Assembly: GCA_014904985.1 (NCBI GenBank)
Contig: MU128914.1
Span: forward strand, 428,825 to 492,824
Origin: Hydnum rufescens UP504
Taxonomy: Eukaryota > Basidiomycota > Agaricomycetes > Cantharellales > Hydnaceae
DNA length: 64,000 bases
Direction: 5' to 3'
Shown here: in pieces, positions 1-10,540 of the stretch
Numbering within the stretch: position 1 is the stretch's first letter
Layout of the letters: each line of letters opens with the position of its first letter
The notes under the pieces: model-generated
The model's database searches: none
Seen by the model: only the letters and a program-made list of their open reading frames with translations
What the model was told of the DNA's origin: nothing
Made by a program: the position numbers and the translations under genes

Positions 1-980
1 AGGGGGCCATGGTTACATTCTTAAGACATGTGGGGCCATGGGCCTATAGGTCTATTAGACCCCATATTCTACCAGAAAAAGACTATCTAATTAGGTATGG
101 AAATTGGGCTGCCTAAGGTGATATAATAAAACTCAGTGTTGAATCAACTCAAGTCAACTTGAGCTGACTCCACCAACTGCACTTGGCTCAACTCTTGGGG
201 TCAAAGCTGAAGCTGATGGAAACTGCCAGAAGTTGAAGAAAGTCAAGCAGAAGCTGAGCAGAGCCAAGTTGTGGCAACACTAGCTCAGTCTATTGCCCAC
301 AAGCAATAGTCCTCAAATTGCTTGTGGGAAATAGACTGAGCCACCTGGATGAATTTATTTACAGGTTTTTTTGTTGGAAATCCAGTACATTCACTAAGAC
401 ATAATTTGAGCTTGCATCTTTGGAGTAATCAACTAATCCTCATGAGACAATTTTCAATATATGTTGGTGAACATATGTGCCAATTTGTGGGGGTGCAGGA
501 ACATTTTGTGAAATTTTACTTGGGATTCAACTCAGTGCACCTCCCTAGTACACTTTGCTATATGAAAATTCTCAAAATGAGAATTTTGGAAATTAGGCTT
601 TGACATTAGGTGGATATCTATGAGCCAAATAACATATTTAAAAATGGTATCCATTGGGCCAAAACTGGGCATGTAGATAGGGAAATATTGTTTGAAGATT
701 AAAATCTCTAAAAATTGAAAATTTGTGATTCTGGCTTCAACATGATCTGGAGACATATTATATGAGATCTCACACTGCATCTCAAGTGTCTAGCTTCTCT
801 TGTCATGGAGAAATCGGGGTCACAAGATTGATGGACATTTTGCATATTGCGGCGGCGACTCTGATTATGAAAACGACAGTAATTTCCACTGCAATTATCC
901 TTAATTTCAGATATTTCCAATCTAGCATTAACTACGTTCACAAGACTGCAGAGTTAACCACCAGCACAACTGTCTTCCCG
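1..980. other. Left flank outside the kinase array, no gene seen
   Basis: This AT-richer stretch is unlike the array spacers and holds only short open frames in all six frames. Homology to the other kinase copies begins near position 980, so this marks the left edge of the tandem array. It contains a near-perfect inverted repeat (283-341) and a small palindrome near 150, which could be remnants of a transposable element, but I see no transposase, integrase or reverse transcriptase motif. Confidence 0.5.
283..341. repeat. 25-bp inverted repeat with 9-bp loop
   Basis: The left arm 283-307 begins GCTCAGTCTATTGCCCAC. The right arm 317-341 is its reverse complement with a single mismatch. The arms could form a hairpin. 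No target-site duplication or open frame around it was recognised. Confidence 0.7.
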
Positions 981-1000
981 TTCTCATACCTCCAAGGACA

Positions 1001-3750
1001 ATGGCCTTATTTCCTGCCGGATCCGGCGGTGATGCTGCTGACTCTTTTGCTCCTATTGCTGAAACGGACTCTCCAGTCATCTGGAAGTTTCCTGACTTCT
1101 ATAGGAAGGTTACCTCTCCTGACTCTGCGTAAGTCATCCGGTTGCATACGTGCAACGGCATAATAACGGATACTGTTGGTAGGCTACATGCATTTATATC
1201 AGGGGATGTCCGAGACATTGTCTGTTGCCTGGGCATGGTTAGCATAGTTTATCACGTCCCCGCATTCCAGGTGGCTGAATGAACTTCCAGCCCTGCTATC
1301 TGCTCATGAGTGTCCACATCCAGAACCAGAGGGTGCCAATTGTCTGGTTGCGGGCGCAGAGGTGGTCGAATAGCAGGCCGGGTACAATTAAATTCTCCGC
1401 CAATCGCTCTAAGCTCGGGTATGGTTACCCTATGGTCACTACATTTGCTGCCCTGAATTTCTGTCACGTCATGGATTTTCTCAATAATATTACTCTACCC
1501 GACTTGGATCTCTACCCTTGGTTCTGGACTTGCCTCATCTTTGGAATGCTTCATCAAGGCTTCGGGGGATCTTGGGTCAAACCGCCCTCACCACGCTGGC
1601 TCAACAGCACCCTTGGTTCTTTCGCACAGCGTGCGGCCCGTATAGAATCCCTGCAGCGCCAATTTGCTATCCAGTTCCCTAATGCGGAAAAGATCTCACT
1701 CCGGGACTCGGAGAGATGGAAAAATGAGGTCACTTCTCTGTCTCAACCAGCCGATTTAACCTTACCCGAGGAACATCTCCAAGGATCGTTGCCCAATGCG
1801 AATGGTGGTCGAGGTCGCGAAATCAACCCCTCCAATGTGCTCACCTCAAAGCCTGTCAAATTCCCGACAGGACACGATCCGCATCATCGTTCAATATCCC
1901 GAACCAGGAACCCCTTGTCTGGCCAAACCGATGAAAGGCGGCCCGTGCAACCCGCCAATCCATTGTCAACTCCAACTCCTCCGACTCTGATGTCTCCTAA
2001 GGAGACTTCCACTGGAATAGACAAAGCCACGCCCATCCTGCAACGTGTTGTGATTATGGCTCCTTCCGCAGAAGCCTCGGGACAAGGCCCACAAGCTACC
2101 CCACCTTTTACCAATCCCCAATCCAGTCCCCCCGAAACTCCAAACTTGACTGGTCGTATTGTTCGTTTAGGCTCAACACCTATGGCCAGAGGAGGGTACT
2201 CCTCAGTCTGGAGAGGCACCTTGCTCTCTGCCACCTCCGACGACCCTCGCCAAACTCTTCAGGTGCTCTTTTCAATTGATAGCTCCCAGAGATGTGCTAA
2301 CAACCAATGCCCTAGGTCGCCCTCAAGGTGCTTCATGCTTCGTATACGGATGAGTCCACACTCAAACGGAAGCTCCTAAAGGTAATTTTATCTGACAGTT
2401 CCACCGTGGATCTTCCGTTCACGATAGGTGTAGCATCTGCAAGTAGAAATGCGAATATGGGCCCAATTACGTCACGAGAACGTGGTGAGATTATTAGGTC
2501 ATACCGAAGAACCTGAAGGGCCTGGTCTCGTTTCAATCTCGTACGTTCACGGTGATGTGCTGAGCTTTCTAGCGAGGAATCCAAGTGTCAATCGAGAGGT
2601 TATCGTACGTTTCGATGGGTATACTTTCACTCAAATATGGGGCCCATCCCCAATTGAGCTTGATTTTTACAGTGTGCCGATGTTGCGCTGGGATTGCAAT
2701 ACTTGCATGAACACAAACCTCCAATTATACATGGTGATCTTAAAGGGGTATGGTTGCATACGCGGAGCAGCGGTGCTTTGCTGATGAATTGATATCCTCA
2801 GCGGAACGTGCTGATCGATGGAGAAGGAAGAGGGAGTATTTGTGATTTTGGACTGTCTATAATTCTTGATGGGGGACCTACTGGCCATACGTCATCAATC
2901 TTCGGCGGGTCCCTGCGATTTCTGGCACCCGAACTTCTTGATGAAAACACTAGAACTGTGGAGACAGACATATATGCTTATGCATGCACTTGTATTGAGG
3001 TGCGATACATTCTTGCCGAGCGGCATGCCTTGTATCTAGCTTGTAACCCTCTATTCGCTGTAGATCTTGTTTGACCAGGAGCCCTACCACCAATTGTCCA
3101 AAGAGGCGCCCCTAATACGTGCTATATCAAATCATGAGCCTCCCTTTAAACCATCGAATGGGGAATTCACTTTTCCTTCAGTTCTGCGAATCTTGAAGCG
3201 CTGCTGGGATCACGACCGATCGAGTCGTCCACCATTGAACTTAATCATCGACACTGTAAAGCGCTGCCTGTACCGTGCCTATCGAACGAACTTGGGTATC
3301 CAACAAGGAATCGTATGTGCTCTCTCTGGATAGTACTCTGCTGATTATGCACCCAATTATCGGTTTACAGGGGCGGCGTGTTCGATTCATGTGCCTTCCT
3401 GGCGTTGAACAAGCAAGGTTAATCTGGGTCGACGATGATGGACTGAGCATTCTAGTGAAGTGTTCGTCGTCATTCCACCAAATCCCGATTTATCAGCGTT
3501 ATCGCTGGGAATTGATGGATAACCAAAACGTCGAAGGTGCGTTGCACCTCATTCTCTGACAGAAATAAAAGCTGATAAGGTCTTGGTAGACTTGGAGGGT
3601 GACCCTGATGCTTCTTCCCCTCTCTCGGGGAAAGATGAATCATCAGAGACCCTTCCCTACGTCTTAAAATGGATGGATTATTCTGCGAAATTTCGCCTCC
3701 CCTACTCGTCGAATGTGTCCTATGAGTCCTACCACAAAGCTTCTTCGTAA
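1001..3750 (+). CDS. Kinase array copy 1: TKL-type protein kinase with unknown N- and C-terminal domains
   Basis: A ten-exon model gives 746 residues with no internal stop. Exons are 1001-1128, 1183-1237, 1291-2262, 2316-2381, 2434-2604, 2673-2747, 2802-2999, 3064-3312, 3371-3536 and 3590-3750; introns are 52-68 nt, and intron 3 has a TGCTAAC branch site. The N-terminal part (YLLMSVHIQ, FGMLHQGFGGSWVKPP) is conserved across the array but unrecognised. A long Pro/Ser-rich linker leads to the kinase domain: GGYSSVWRG, VALK (lysine), EMRIW (helix C glutamate), HGDLKG, DFGLS, APELL and the late CWDHDRSSRP. A C-terminal extension follows. All catalytic residues are present, so it is probably an active Ser/Thr or dual-specificity kinase. 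The start at 1001 is the first in-frame ATG; the conserved 5' block of the other copies is missing because the array edge cuts it off, so the true 5' end and promoter may differ. Confidence 0.75.
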
Positions 3751-6700
3751 ACGGTATGATGGATGCTAGGTTGAGAATTGATACTGGGGCTTTTAATGGA
3801 AGTATTGGAGTGGGCCGTACCCACTGGAGGTTGAGTTAAGTTGCTGGGATTCTAGTCGGAACCTCGTTTCCTTACGACTGGTCGTCATTTTCTGGCTTAT
3901 TCATGGGTGCCATGTTGTTTATGTATGTGTCTATGCGACTACAAGTGTAGATATCAATTTCGGACAGATGTACATGTACGATTCAGACTTGGAGGAAGAA
4001 AGGGTAACAGATGGGCATGATACTTGGATAATTTACATCCCTAAAGGGAGGAGTAATGCGAGAAATCAACCACAGGGAATCGGAATTTTGGAACGTCGAA
4101 TGAAGCGAGAATCTGGAGGAGGGTGGGAATAAATCAGCGGCACAAAGCAGACCTTTTTGACGGACTCTTTAGTCAACTTCCGTCTTCGCGCAGATTAATT
4201 CATGTGCTGTCCGTGGAATGAAACCCTTGGGGCCCCCGAGGATATAGAAAAACGTAAACGGCATTAAAGGAACGCGAGCGGGACGCACCAGCTGTTCTCC
4301 CCCCTCGGTGTAGGATCCATCAATGATTGCTTTGTACCCGATCATTTTTCACGGTCATTCCCCCAATCCACCTCCACTCTGTCAATCGGTACCCAAGAGC
4401 AGAGCACTCACAAAACGCCTCCCGATAGCCCAGATACGCCGAAAAACCCCACGGGACTATTCCCTATTCCACAGAGGCGATTTGCCGAGTTGTTTGTTGT
4501 GATTCTCGACATCAGAGTCTGAATCGGCCCACTCGATGCTGCAAGGGTTAGTATACAATATGTTTGTCAGTAATTATTCAAGACCAAGGGCAGAGAAATA
4601 GACATGGGTGGACGCAGTGAAGTCCAGATAGTATCGGGTGTCCTCGACACCGCTCATCCTGAGTTGGGAGAAAAAAAGAAAAGAAGACAGAACATAAGAG
4701 TTCCCCGGAGGTCGTGTCATCCAGATACAACCGAAGGTGCACGGTTCATCTAAAAAATGTAGCTGCTGGGCTCGCGGAGGAAAGAACGTATGGCAGTACA
4801 TTACCTCACCTGGTTGCGGACACCTGGGAAGAATCCAGTTCTTGACGTGCGGATTTCTGTCCTCCTTCGACGGGAGGTTCGCACGAAATTCTTGGGACAG
4901 CTCAAAACGGGTAGTTCACCATTTCACCAGTCCCAATGAGCTCCGACTAAGGGAAAGATCAATTTATCCTGAGAGAAAGTTGGAGCGGAGCTCCAATCTC
5001 ATCTGATTCTGAAGGCACTTTTCGAGTTTTCGGAGCTGTTCTCGGTGACTTGTGGTGCGTGACAGCGACGTGGAATCCTTTGTGACCTGTGACGATCTAT
5101 GTAGCAATCCCCAAACAACTCGAAGGCGGCCTTGGTGTTGTACTTATCCGCAAACAATTCATTTTTCCTCGGGGCGACTTGACAGTGTCGCGCCGCACCT
5201 CGCGAGACCGCTACGATGTTTGTTACCTTCATCTGCGATCCCTTCCCTTCGTCGCGCTTCTCAAGTGGTCTTACAGAGTCCTTCAATCGCCACATAGCAT
5301 CCTATTCTCCAGTGACCGGCCCGAAGACGACGTGGTGTCTAATGAACCCGCACAGTAGGGGATGAAAACCACCCGTGGCAAATCGTACAGGTACGCTATA
5401 TTTAGATGTATGGAGAGACGCTTCTCGACCTTGACTCTTACTTGACGGCCTCGTCAGTTCGTGATAGTCATTTAGCAGTATAGCCTTGTTCTTCAACCAG
5501 AAATACATCTTCCATGCCAAGCCCCCTCGCGTCCTGGGGCCGTTATTTTTCTTAATACGGGTCGTGCGGACCGTATGAAGACGGCGAAATAGATTTACGA
5601 GGTGAGCCGGGCGAGGCTTAGTGTCCACCCAGTGGGTCTCTTATTTGCTGTGTCCATGCAGTAATCTAGGTAAACGTACGTGATGTATCCATGTTTTGGC
5701 CGGTGTGTCGCTTCCATACTCCAGATTCGCCTCGTCCTTGCGGGGGTCCAGGGAACTTTGGGATGCATGCCCGTCCCATTTCACGCACCTTAGGTTTTTC
5801 TGTGCTTCTCTATCATTCGGCCTGCGAGGGCGTCGTTTGGACTTTCGGATCTCACACGGTGCATTTTTTACGTCCACTCCCCCTTCATTTGCTCATACCT
5901 AAATAGGTGGCGAAGACACCTACGACCAACATCAGAACTCGGAGCCGCGAGGTGCCAGTGTAGCTCATTCTTTCCTTGGTCGTCTTCTGAGCCGAGCGCT
6001 AATCCGCCCCCTACTCAGGGAGAATGAAAAAAGCAACCGTGTTCCACCGTCGTTGTGCTCAGTGGTAATAGCATCGGAAGACTTGAGGGGATGGCTGCGA
6101 GACCACGGGGACGCCCAGACCACGAATATGTGTCCAAACTAGGAAGTTATAAATGAGACTCCTGCCTTCAGTTCTTTGATTTACAACTCTCGGATCATTC
6201 GACCATACGGATGTTCATGATGCCATCCTTAAGGGCTGTGGGCCCTCTTGATTTTCACGAGGTTTTGTACGTATATTTCGCACCCAATCACTAGGAACTC
6301 CGGATCTCTCCAACTTTGCCTATTCTGCACGCAGGACGGGCGCGTTCGCGTAAACTTGCAGCACCCATGATTACCCTTAGGGATTGACAGCTCCTGGCGG
6401 ATTCCCGCGAGATGCATGAGACGCTATCGGGCACGGATTTGTGTCATGAAAACCCAAGCCATCCAGCACGTGTCGGGAATGGTTCCAGTTCGTGGTCCAC
6501 AATTTTCTCTGATGGGAGCAGCCAAGGCCAGAAATATGTTATGTGCCTACCGGCATTCTGGCTCAGCCATAAGAGATTCAGAGATCCTGAAAATTCTTGG
6601 AACTCAGTGTCTCCGCCGGTTGGACTCGATTGTGCACTTCGGAGGGTTGCGGCACAGGCTTTGAAGGCATCGACGAGCTCCAGATCCTACGTCTCCTTCG

Positions 6701-7770
6701 CAATATTCTCCCATGGTTCTCCCATGCTCTCGTATGGCTCTCTGACGAGAAGGACATGGACAGCCTTAATACGCCGCTTGTGCTGGAGTTTCCAGTCACA
6801 CGACTCGTTATTCTTTTGTGGGTCGTTGAATGTGTTGAGAAATCGGGATCGCACAGATGTGATCCTCACGCTGATGGATGGACCTTGATCTGCGACCGCT
6901 TTCCTTTGTCACGCTTCTTCTCCAGTGATCTTCACAGAGCCGTTCAATCGCGACATGGCAGCATATTCCCCAGTGATGGACCCGAAGACGAAGTAGTTTC
7001 CAATGAAACCTCATTGTGGCCGAGGAAAAATGCCTGGGCACAGTTATGCTATAATAACGGTATCTGCTGATGCTATGGAGACACGCTGCTCAACCTTCCC
7101 TGACGTCGTCAGTTTGCGACTGTCCTTTAGGACCGATATGAACCTGTTCTTAAACCGGAAACAAGTCTTCCGAGTCAGGCTTCGCATCCCGGTAAGCCTT
7201 TTTTTTCTTAATACACAGGTTGTGCGGACTATGTCAAGACGGTGAAATAAATTGACGGAGGTGAGCCAGGGAAGATTGGTATCTGTGATGCAGTAATGTA
7301 GACGAACGTACGTGTCTTGGCCGTTGTGTCACTTCCATACTCCAGATTCGCCTGGTCTTTGCGGCCTTGAATTTCATACGGTGTATTTCTACCTCCGCTG
7401 TCTCTTCATTTGCTCGTGGCTAAATATGTGGTGAAGACACCTGCAGTCAACATCAGAGCTCGGAGGTGGCAAGGGGCTGCCTAACTTGTTCGTTGCTTGG
7501 TCGTCCTCTGAGTGGAGGGATGACTTGCCTCCCTACTCGAGGAGAACGAAATAAGGAACCATGTTCATCGTCATTGTGCTTGGTGAGAAGGATACCGGAA
7601 GACTTGAGGTGATGGCTGTGAGACTACCTTGATCCCCAGGTATGAGGATGTGTCCAAACTTGAACCGATATGGCACACAGCAAGAGGTGTTCACGTACAT
7701 CATGGTTAGGATCAGCCCAGGTATATGTACTTAGAGTCTAGGAGCCGTTTACTATGACGGGACCACAAAA
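3751..7770. repeat. Spacer 1: decayed shared array modules
   Basis: No intact gene is seen. The 3' flank (3751-about 4310), a block around 4311-4560 and a block around 4560-5000 recur after copies 2, 3 and 6. The stretch 5220-5900 recurs within the same spacer at about 6880-7430, so this spacer is internally duplicated. Open frames here are short, lie on both strands and are not preserved between copies, which argues for decayed sequence. The relic at 6416-7070 is listed separately. Confidence 0.55.
6416..7070 (+). pseudogene. Unidentified coding relic in spacer 1
   Basis: The + strand holds overlapping open frames with protein-like composition (for example ILPWFSHALVWLSDE and LVILLWVVECVEK). 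Similar sequence lies in spacers 2 (about 12,180-12,560) and 3 (about 18,950-19,380), where the frames are broken by different stops. That pattern suggests a second gene once carried in the array unit. I do not recognise the family. It may not be expressed. Confidence 0.35.
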
Positions 7771-7788
7771 TTGCAAGGGTGTAGGCTT

Positions 7789-7947
7789 ATGAGTCCCTTG
7801 AAAGTTTTGATCGAAGAGGCGGGGAGGTTTAAGTTGATCAGCCATGCTCAGGAAAGCATCATGGAAGCCCTGAGGGAGAAGGGATTGAATGTAGATCATC
7901 CGATCCAGCCACGTGGCAATGACTCATGTGTCACGTTTCTGATCCTG
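7789..7947 (+). other. Conserved upstream coding-like block before copy 2
   Basis: An ATG at 7789 (MSPLKVLIEE...) opens a frame that runs into exon 1 of copy 2. The same block occurs before copies 3-8 at about 13,611, 20,551, 23,902, 28,232, 34,360 and 39,613, but in several of them the frame is broken before exon 1. It may be an older N-terminal extension, an upstream ORF or 5' leader. I placed the start of copy 2 at the later ATG shared by copies 2-6. Confidence 0.45.
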
Positions 7948-10540
7948 ATGGCACGCGAAGACAGATCGCCCTTTGTCATACCTCCATGGACAACGGTCTT
8001 GTCTCCCGTTGAATCCGACGCTGATGCCACTGACACTTTTGCTGCTATCGCTGAAATGGTCTATCCATTCGTCTGGAACACTCCTAACTTCTATAGGGAG
8101 ATTACCTCCCCTAAGTCTCCGTAAGTCATCCTGTTGAATATGTGCAGCCCCAGAATAACGGGGATTTTTGGTAGGCTGTGTGCATTTATATCAGGGGATG
8201 TCCGAGACATCGCATGTGGGCTGGGCGAGGTTGGCATAGTTTATCATGTCCTTGCGTCCCAGGTGGCTCAATCAACCTTCAGGACAGCTATCTGCTCATG
8301 AGTGTCCACATTCAGAACCAGAGGGTGCCAGTTGTCTGGTTGCGGGCGGAGACGTGGTTCTATGGCGCTCCGGGTAGAATCGAATTCTCCACCGACCGCT
8401 CTAAGCTCCGGGACACACGCAGTGATTACGCCATGGTCACCACATTTGCTACTCTGAATTTCCGTCACGCCATAGAGCTTCTCAATAATATTACTGTACC
8501 GCGCATCTACGTGGATGGAGACGATCGCTACCCTTGGCGCACGTGGTGGGCTTACCTCAACTTCGGAATGCTTCATCAAGGCTTCGGGGGATCTTGGGTC
8601 AAACTGCCACCAAGCTGGGTTGGCGAGCAATTTGTTGCCCCAAACGCAAAGTACGCGGATATGGAATCTGTGCAACGCCAATTCGTTATCCAGTACCCAA
8701 ACGCGAAAAAGATCTCACTCAGGGACCCGGAGAGATGGAAAAATGAGTCTACTTCTCTGTCCCAACCAGCTGATTTAACACTGGCAGGCACGAAAGAGAA
8801 AATAGCACATATTGGCTCAGCACCAACCTTACCGGAGGCACCATTTTCAACCAGTCCCCCCGAAACTCCCAACTTGACGGGCCGTATTGTTCGTTTAGGC
8901 TCAACACCTATGGCCACAGGCGGGTACTCCTCAGTCTGGAGAGGCAGCTTGCTCTCTCCCTCCTCCTCCTCCCCAGACCAAGCTCTTCAGGTATTGTTCT
9001 CAATTCATAGCTTCCACACGGTGTTTGTGCTAACCGCTGATGTCCTAGGTCGCCATCAAGGTCCTTCGCGCTTCATATACGGATGAGGACACACTCAAAC
9101 GGAAACTCCACAAGGTAATTTCATCTAATAATTGCACCATGAATATTTTATTCACGACATGTATAGCGTCTTCATGTGGAAATGCGAATATGGGCGCAAT
9201 TGCATCACGAGAACGTGGTGCGATTGTTAGGTCATACTGAAGAACCCGAAGGGCCTGGTCTCGTTTCAATTTCGTACCCTCACGGTAATGTCTTGAGGTT
9301 TCTAGCAAAGAATCCAAGTGTCAATCGAGAGATTATCGTGCGTTTACATCCATATACTTTCTCCCGAATACGGCATCCATCGCCCACTGAGTCCGATCTT
9401 TACAGTGTACCGATGTCGCGCTGGGATTACAATACTTGCATGAACACGTCCCTCCAATTATACATGGCGATCTGAAAGGGGTATGGTTGAATATCCCGAG
9501 CGATGGTGCCTTACTGATCAACTGATATCCTCAGCCGAACGTGTTGATTGACGCAGAAGGAAGAGCGAGTATTTGTGATTTCGGACTGTCTATTATTCTT
9601 GATGGGCACCCTACTGGCCATACGTCATCGAACTTCGGCGGGTCACTGCGATTTCTGGCCCCTGAGCTTCTGCACGAAAGCACTAGAACTGTGGAGACAG
9701 ACATATATGCTTATGCGTGCACTTGTATTGCGGTGGGATCATTCTCCACGTACGCTCGGCTTTGTGTCTAACTTGTAATGCTCCATTCACTCCAGATCCT
9801 GTTTGACCAGGAGCCGTATCACGAACTCTCCAAAGAGGCGCACATCATGAGTGCTATATGGAGTCATCAGCCTCCTTTTATACCAGCAAACGAGGATGGC
9901 ACGTTTCCTTCAATTTTGCGAGTTTTAGAACGCTGCTGGTCTCACGACCGATCGAGTCGGCCATCAGTGGACTTAATCATCGACACTCTACAGCGCTGCC
10001 TGTATCATACCTATCGAACAAACTTGGGCATCCACCAAGGAATCGCACGTGCTCTTTCTAGATAGTACTCTACTGGATTATGAACCTAGGTTATTGGTTT
10101 ACAGGGGAGGCGTGTTCGATTTATGTGCGTTCCTGGGATTGAAGAAGCAAAGTTGATCTCGGTCGCCGACGGTGGACTGAGCATCGTGGTGGATTCTTCG
10201 AGCTCATTCCACCGAGTCCCGATCTATCAGCGTTATCGATGGGAACTGATGGGTAAGCAGAACCTCAAAAACGGCTGGGCCTTATACTCTGACAGAAGTA
10301 AAACCTGATCGAGTATTGGTAGATTCCGAGTATGACTCCGATGGATCTTGGTTGCATAAAGCAGATCATCAGTCTTCGCCTTTCACTGCTTTCCCCTCCC
10401 TGGCGCGGAAGTTTGCATCATCATCGGAGATCCCCCCCTACGTCTCAAAATGGAAGGATTATTCCGCGAAATTCCGCCTTCTCTACTCGTTGATGGTGTC
10501 CTATGAGCCCTACAACGAGCCGACTTCGGGAACGGCATAA
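7948..10540 (+). CDS. Kinase array copy 2: intact TKL-type kinase, 686 aa
   Basis: Exons are 7948-8120, 8175-8229, 8283-8990, 9049-9114, 9167-9337, 9406-9480, 9535-9732, 9796-10044, 10105-10252 and 10323-10540; the sum is exactly 687 codons with stop. The unknown N-terminal part is about residues 1-250 and the linker is short. Kinase landmarks are GGYSSVWRG 289-297, Lys316, Glu339, HGDLK 411-415, Asn418, DFG 431-433, APE 458-460 and Arg537; the C-terminal extension starts near 566. Two splice oddities were compensated: intron 8 has a GC donor (GCACGT, 10045), and intron 9 uses a new GTAAGC donor at 10253 because the usual GTGCGT site is lost. The start was chosen at the ATG conserved in copies 2-6; an in-frame ATG at 7789 would add 53 residues. 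Probably active. Substrate and localisation are unknown. Confidence 0.8.

Noticed and set aside
1129..1160. Very short intron 1 (about 26 nt) ending at GTGCAG in several copies
   Set aside because: Copy 1 lacks that AG, and the acceptor 54 nt from the donor is conserved in all eight copies and keeps the frame.
1884..2234. - strand frames opposite kinase exon 3 in several copies
   Set aside because: They recur because exon 3 recurs; the + strand has the conserved motifs and consistent splice sites.
4574..4801. - strand frame in spacer 1 with a similar one at 11,303-11,554
   Set aside because: Similarity reflects the duplicated spacer DNA; frames differ in phase and length between copies, so coding is unlikely.
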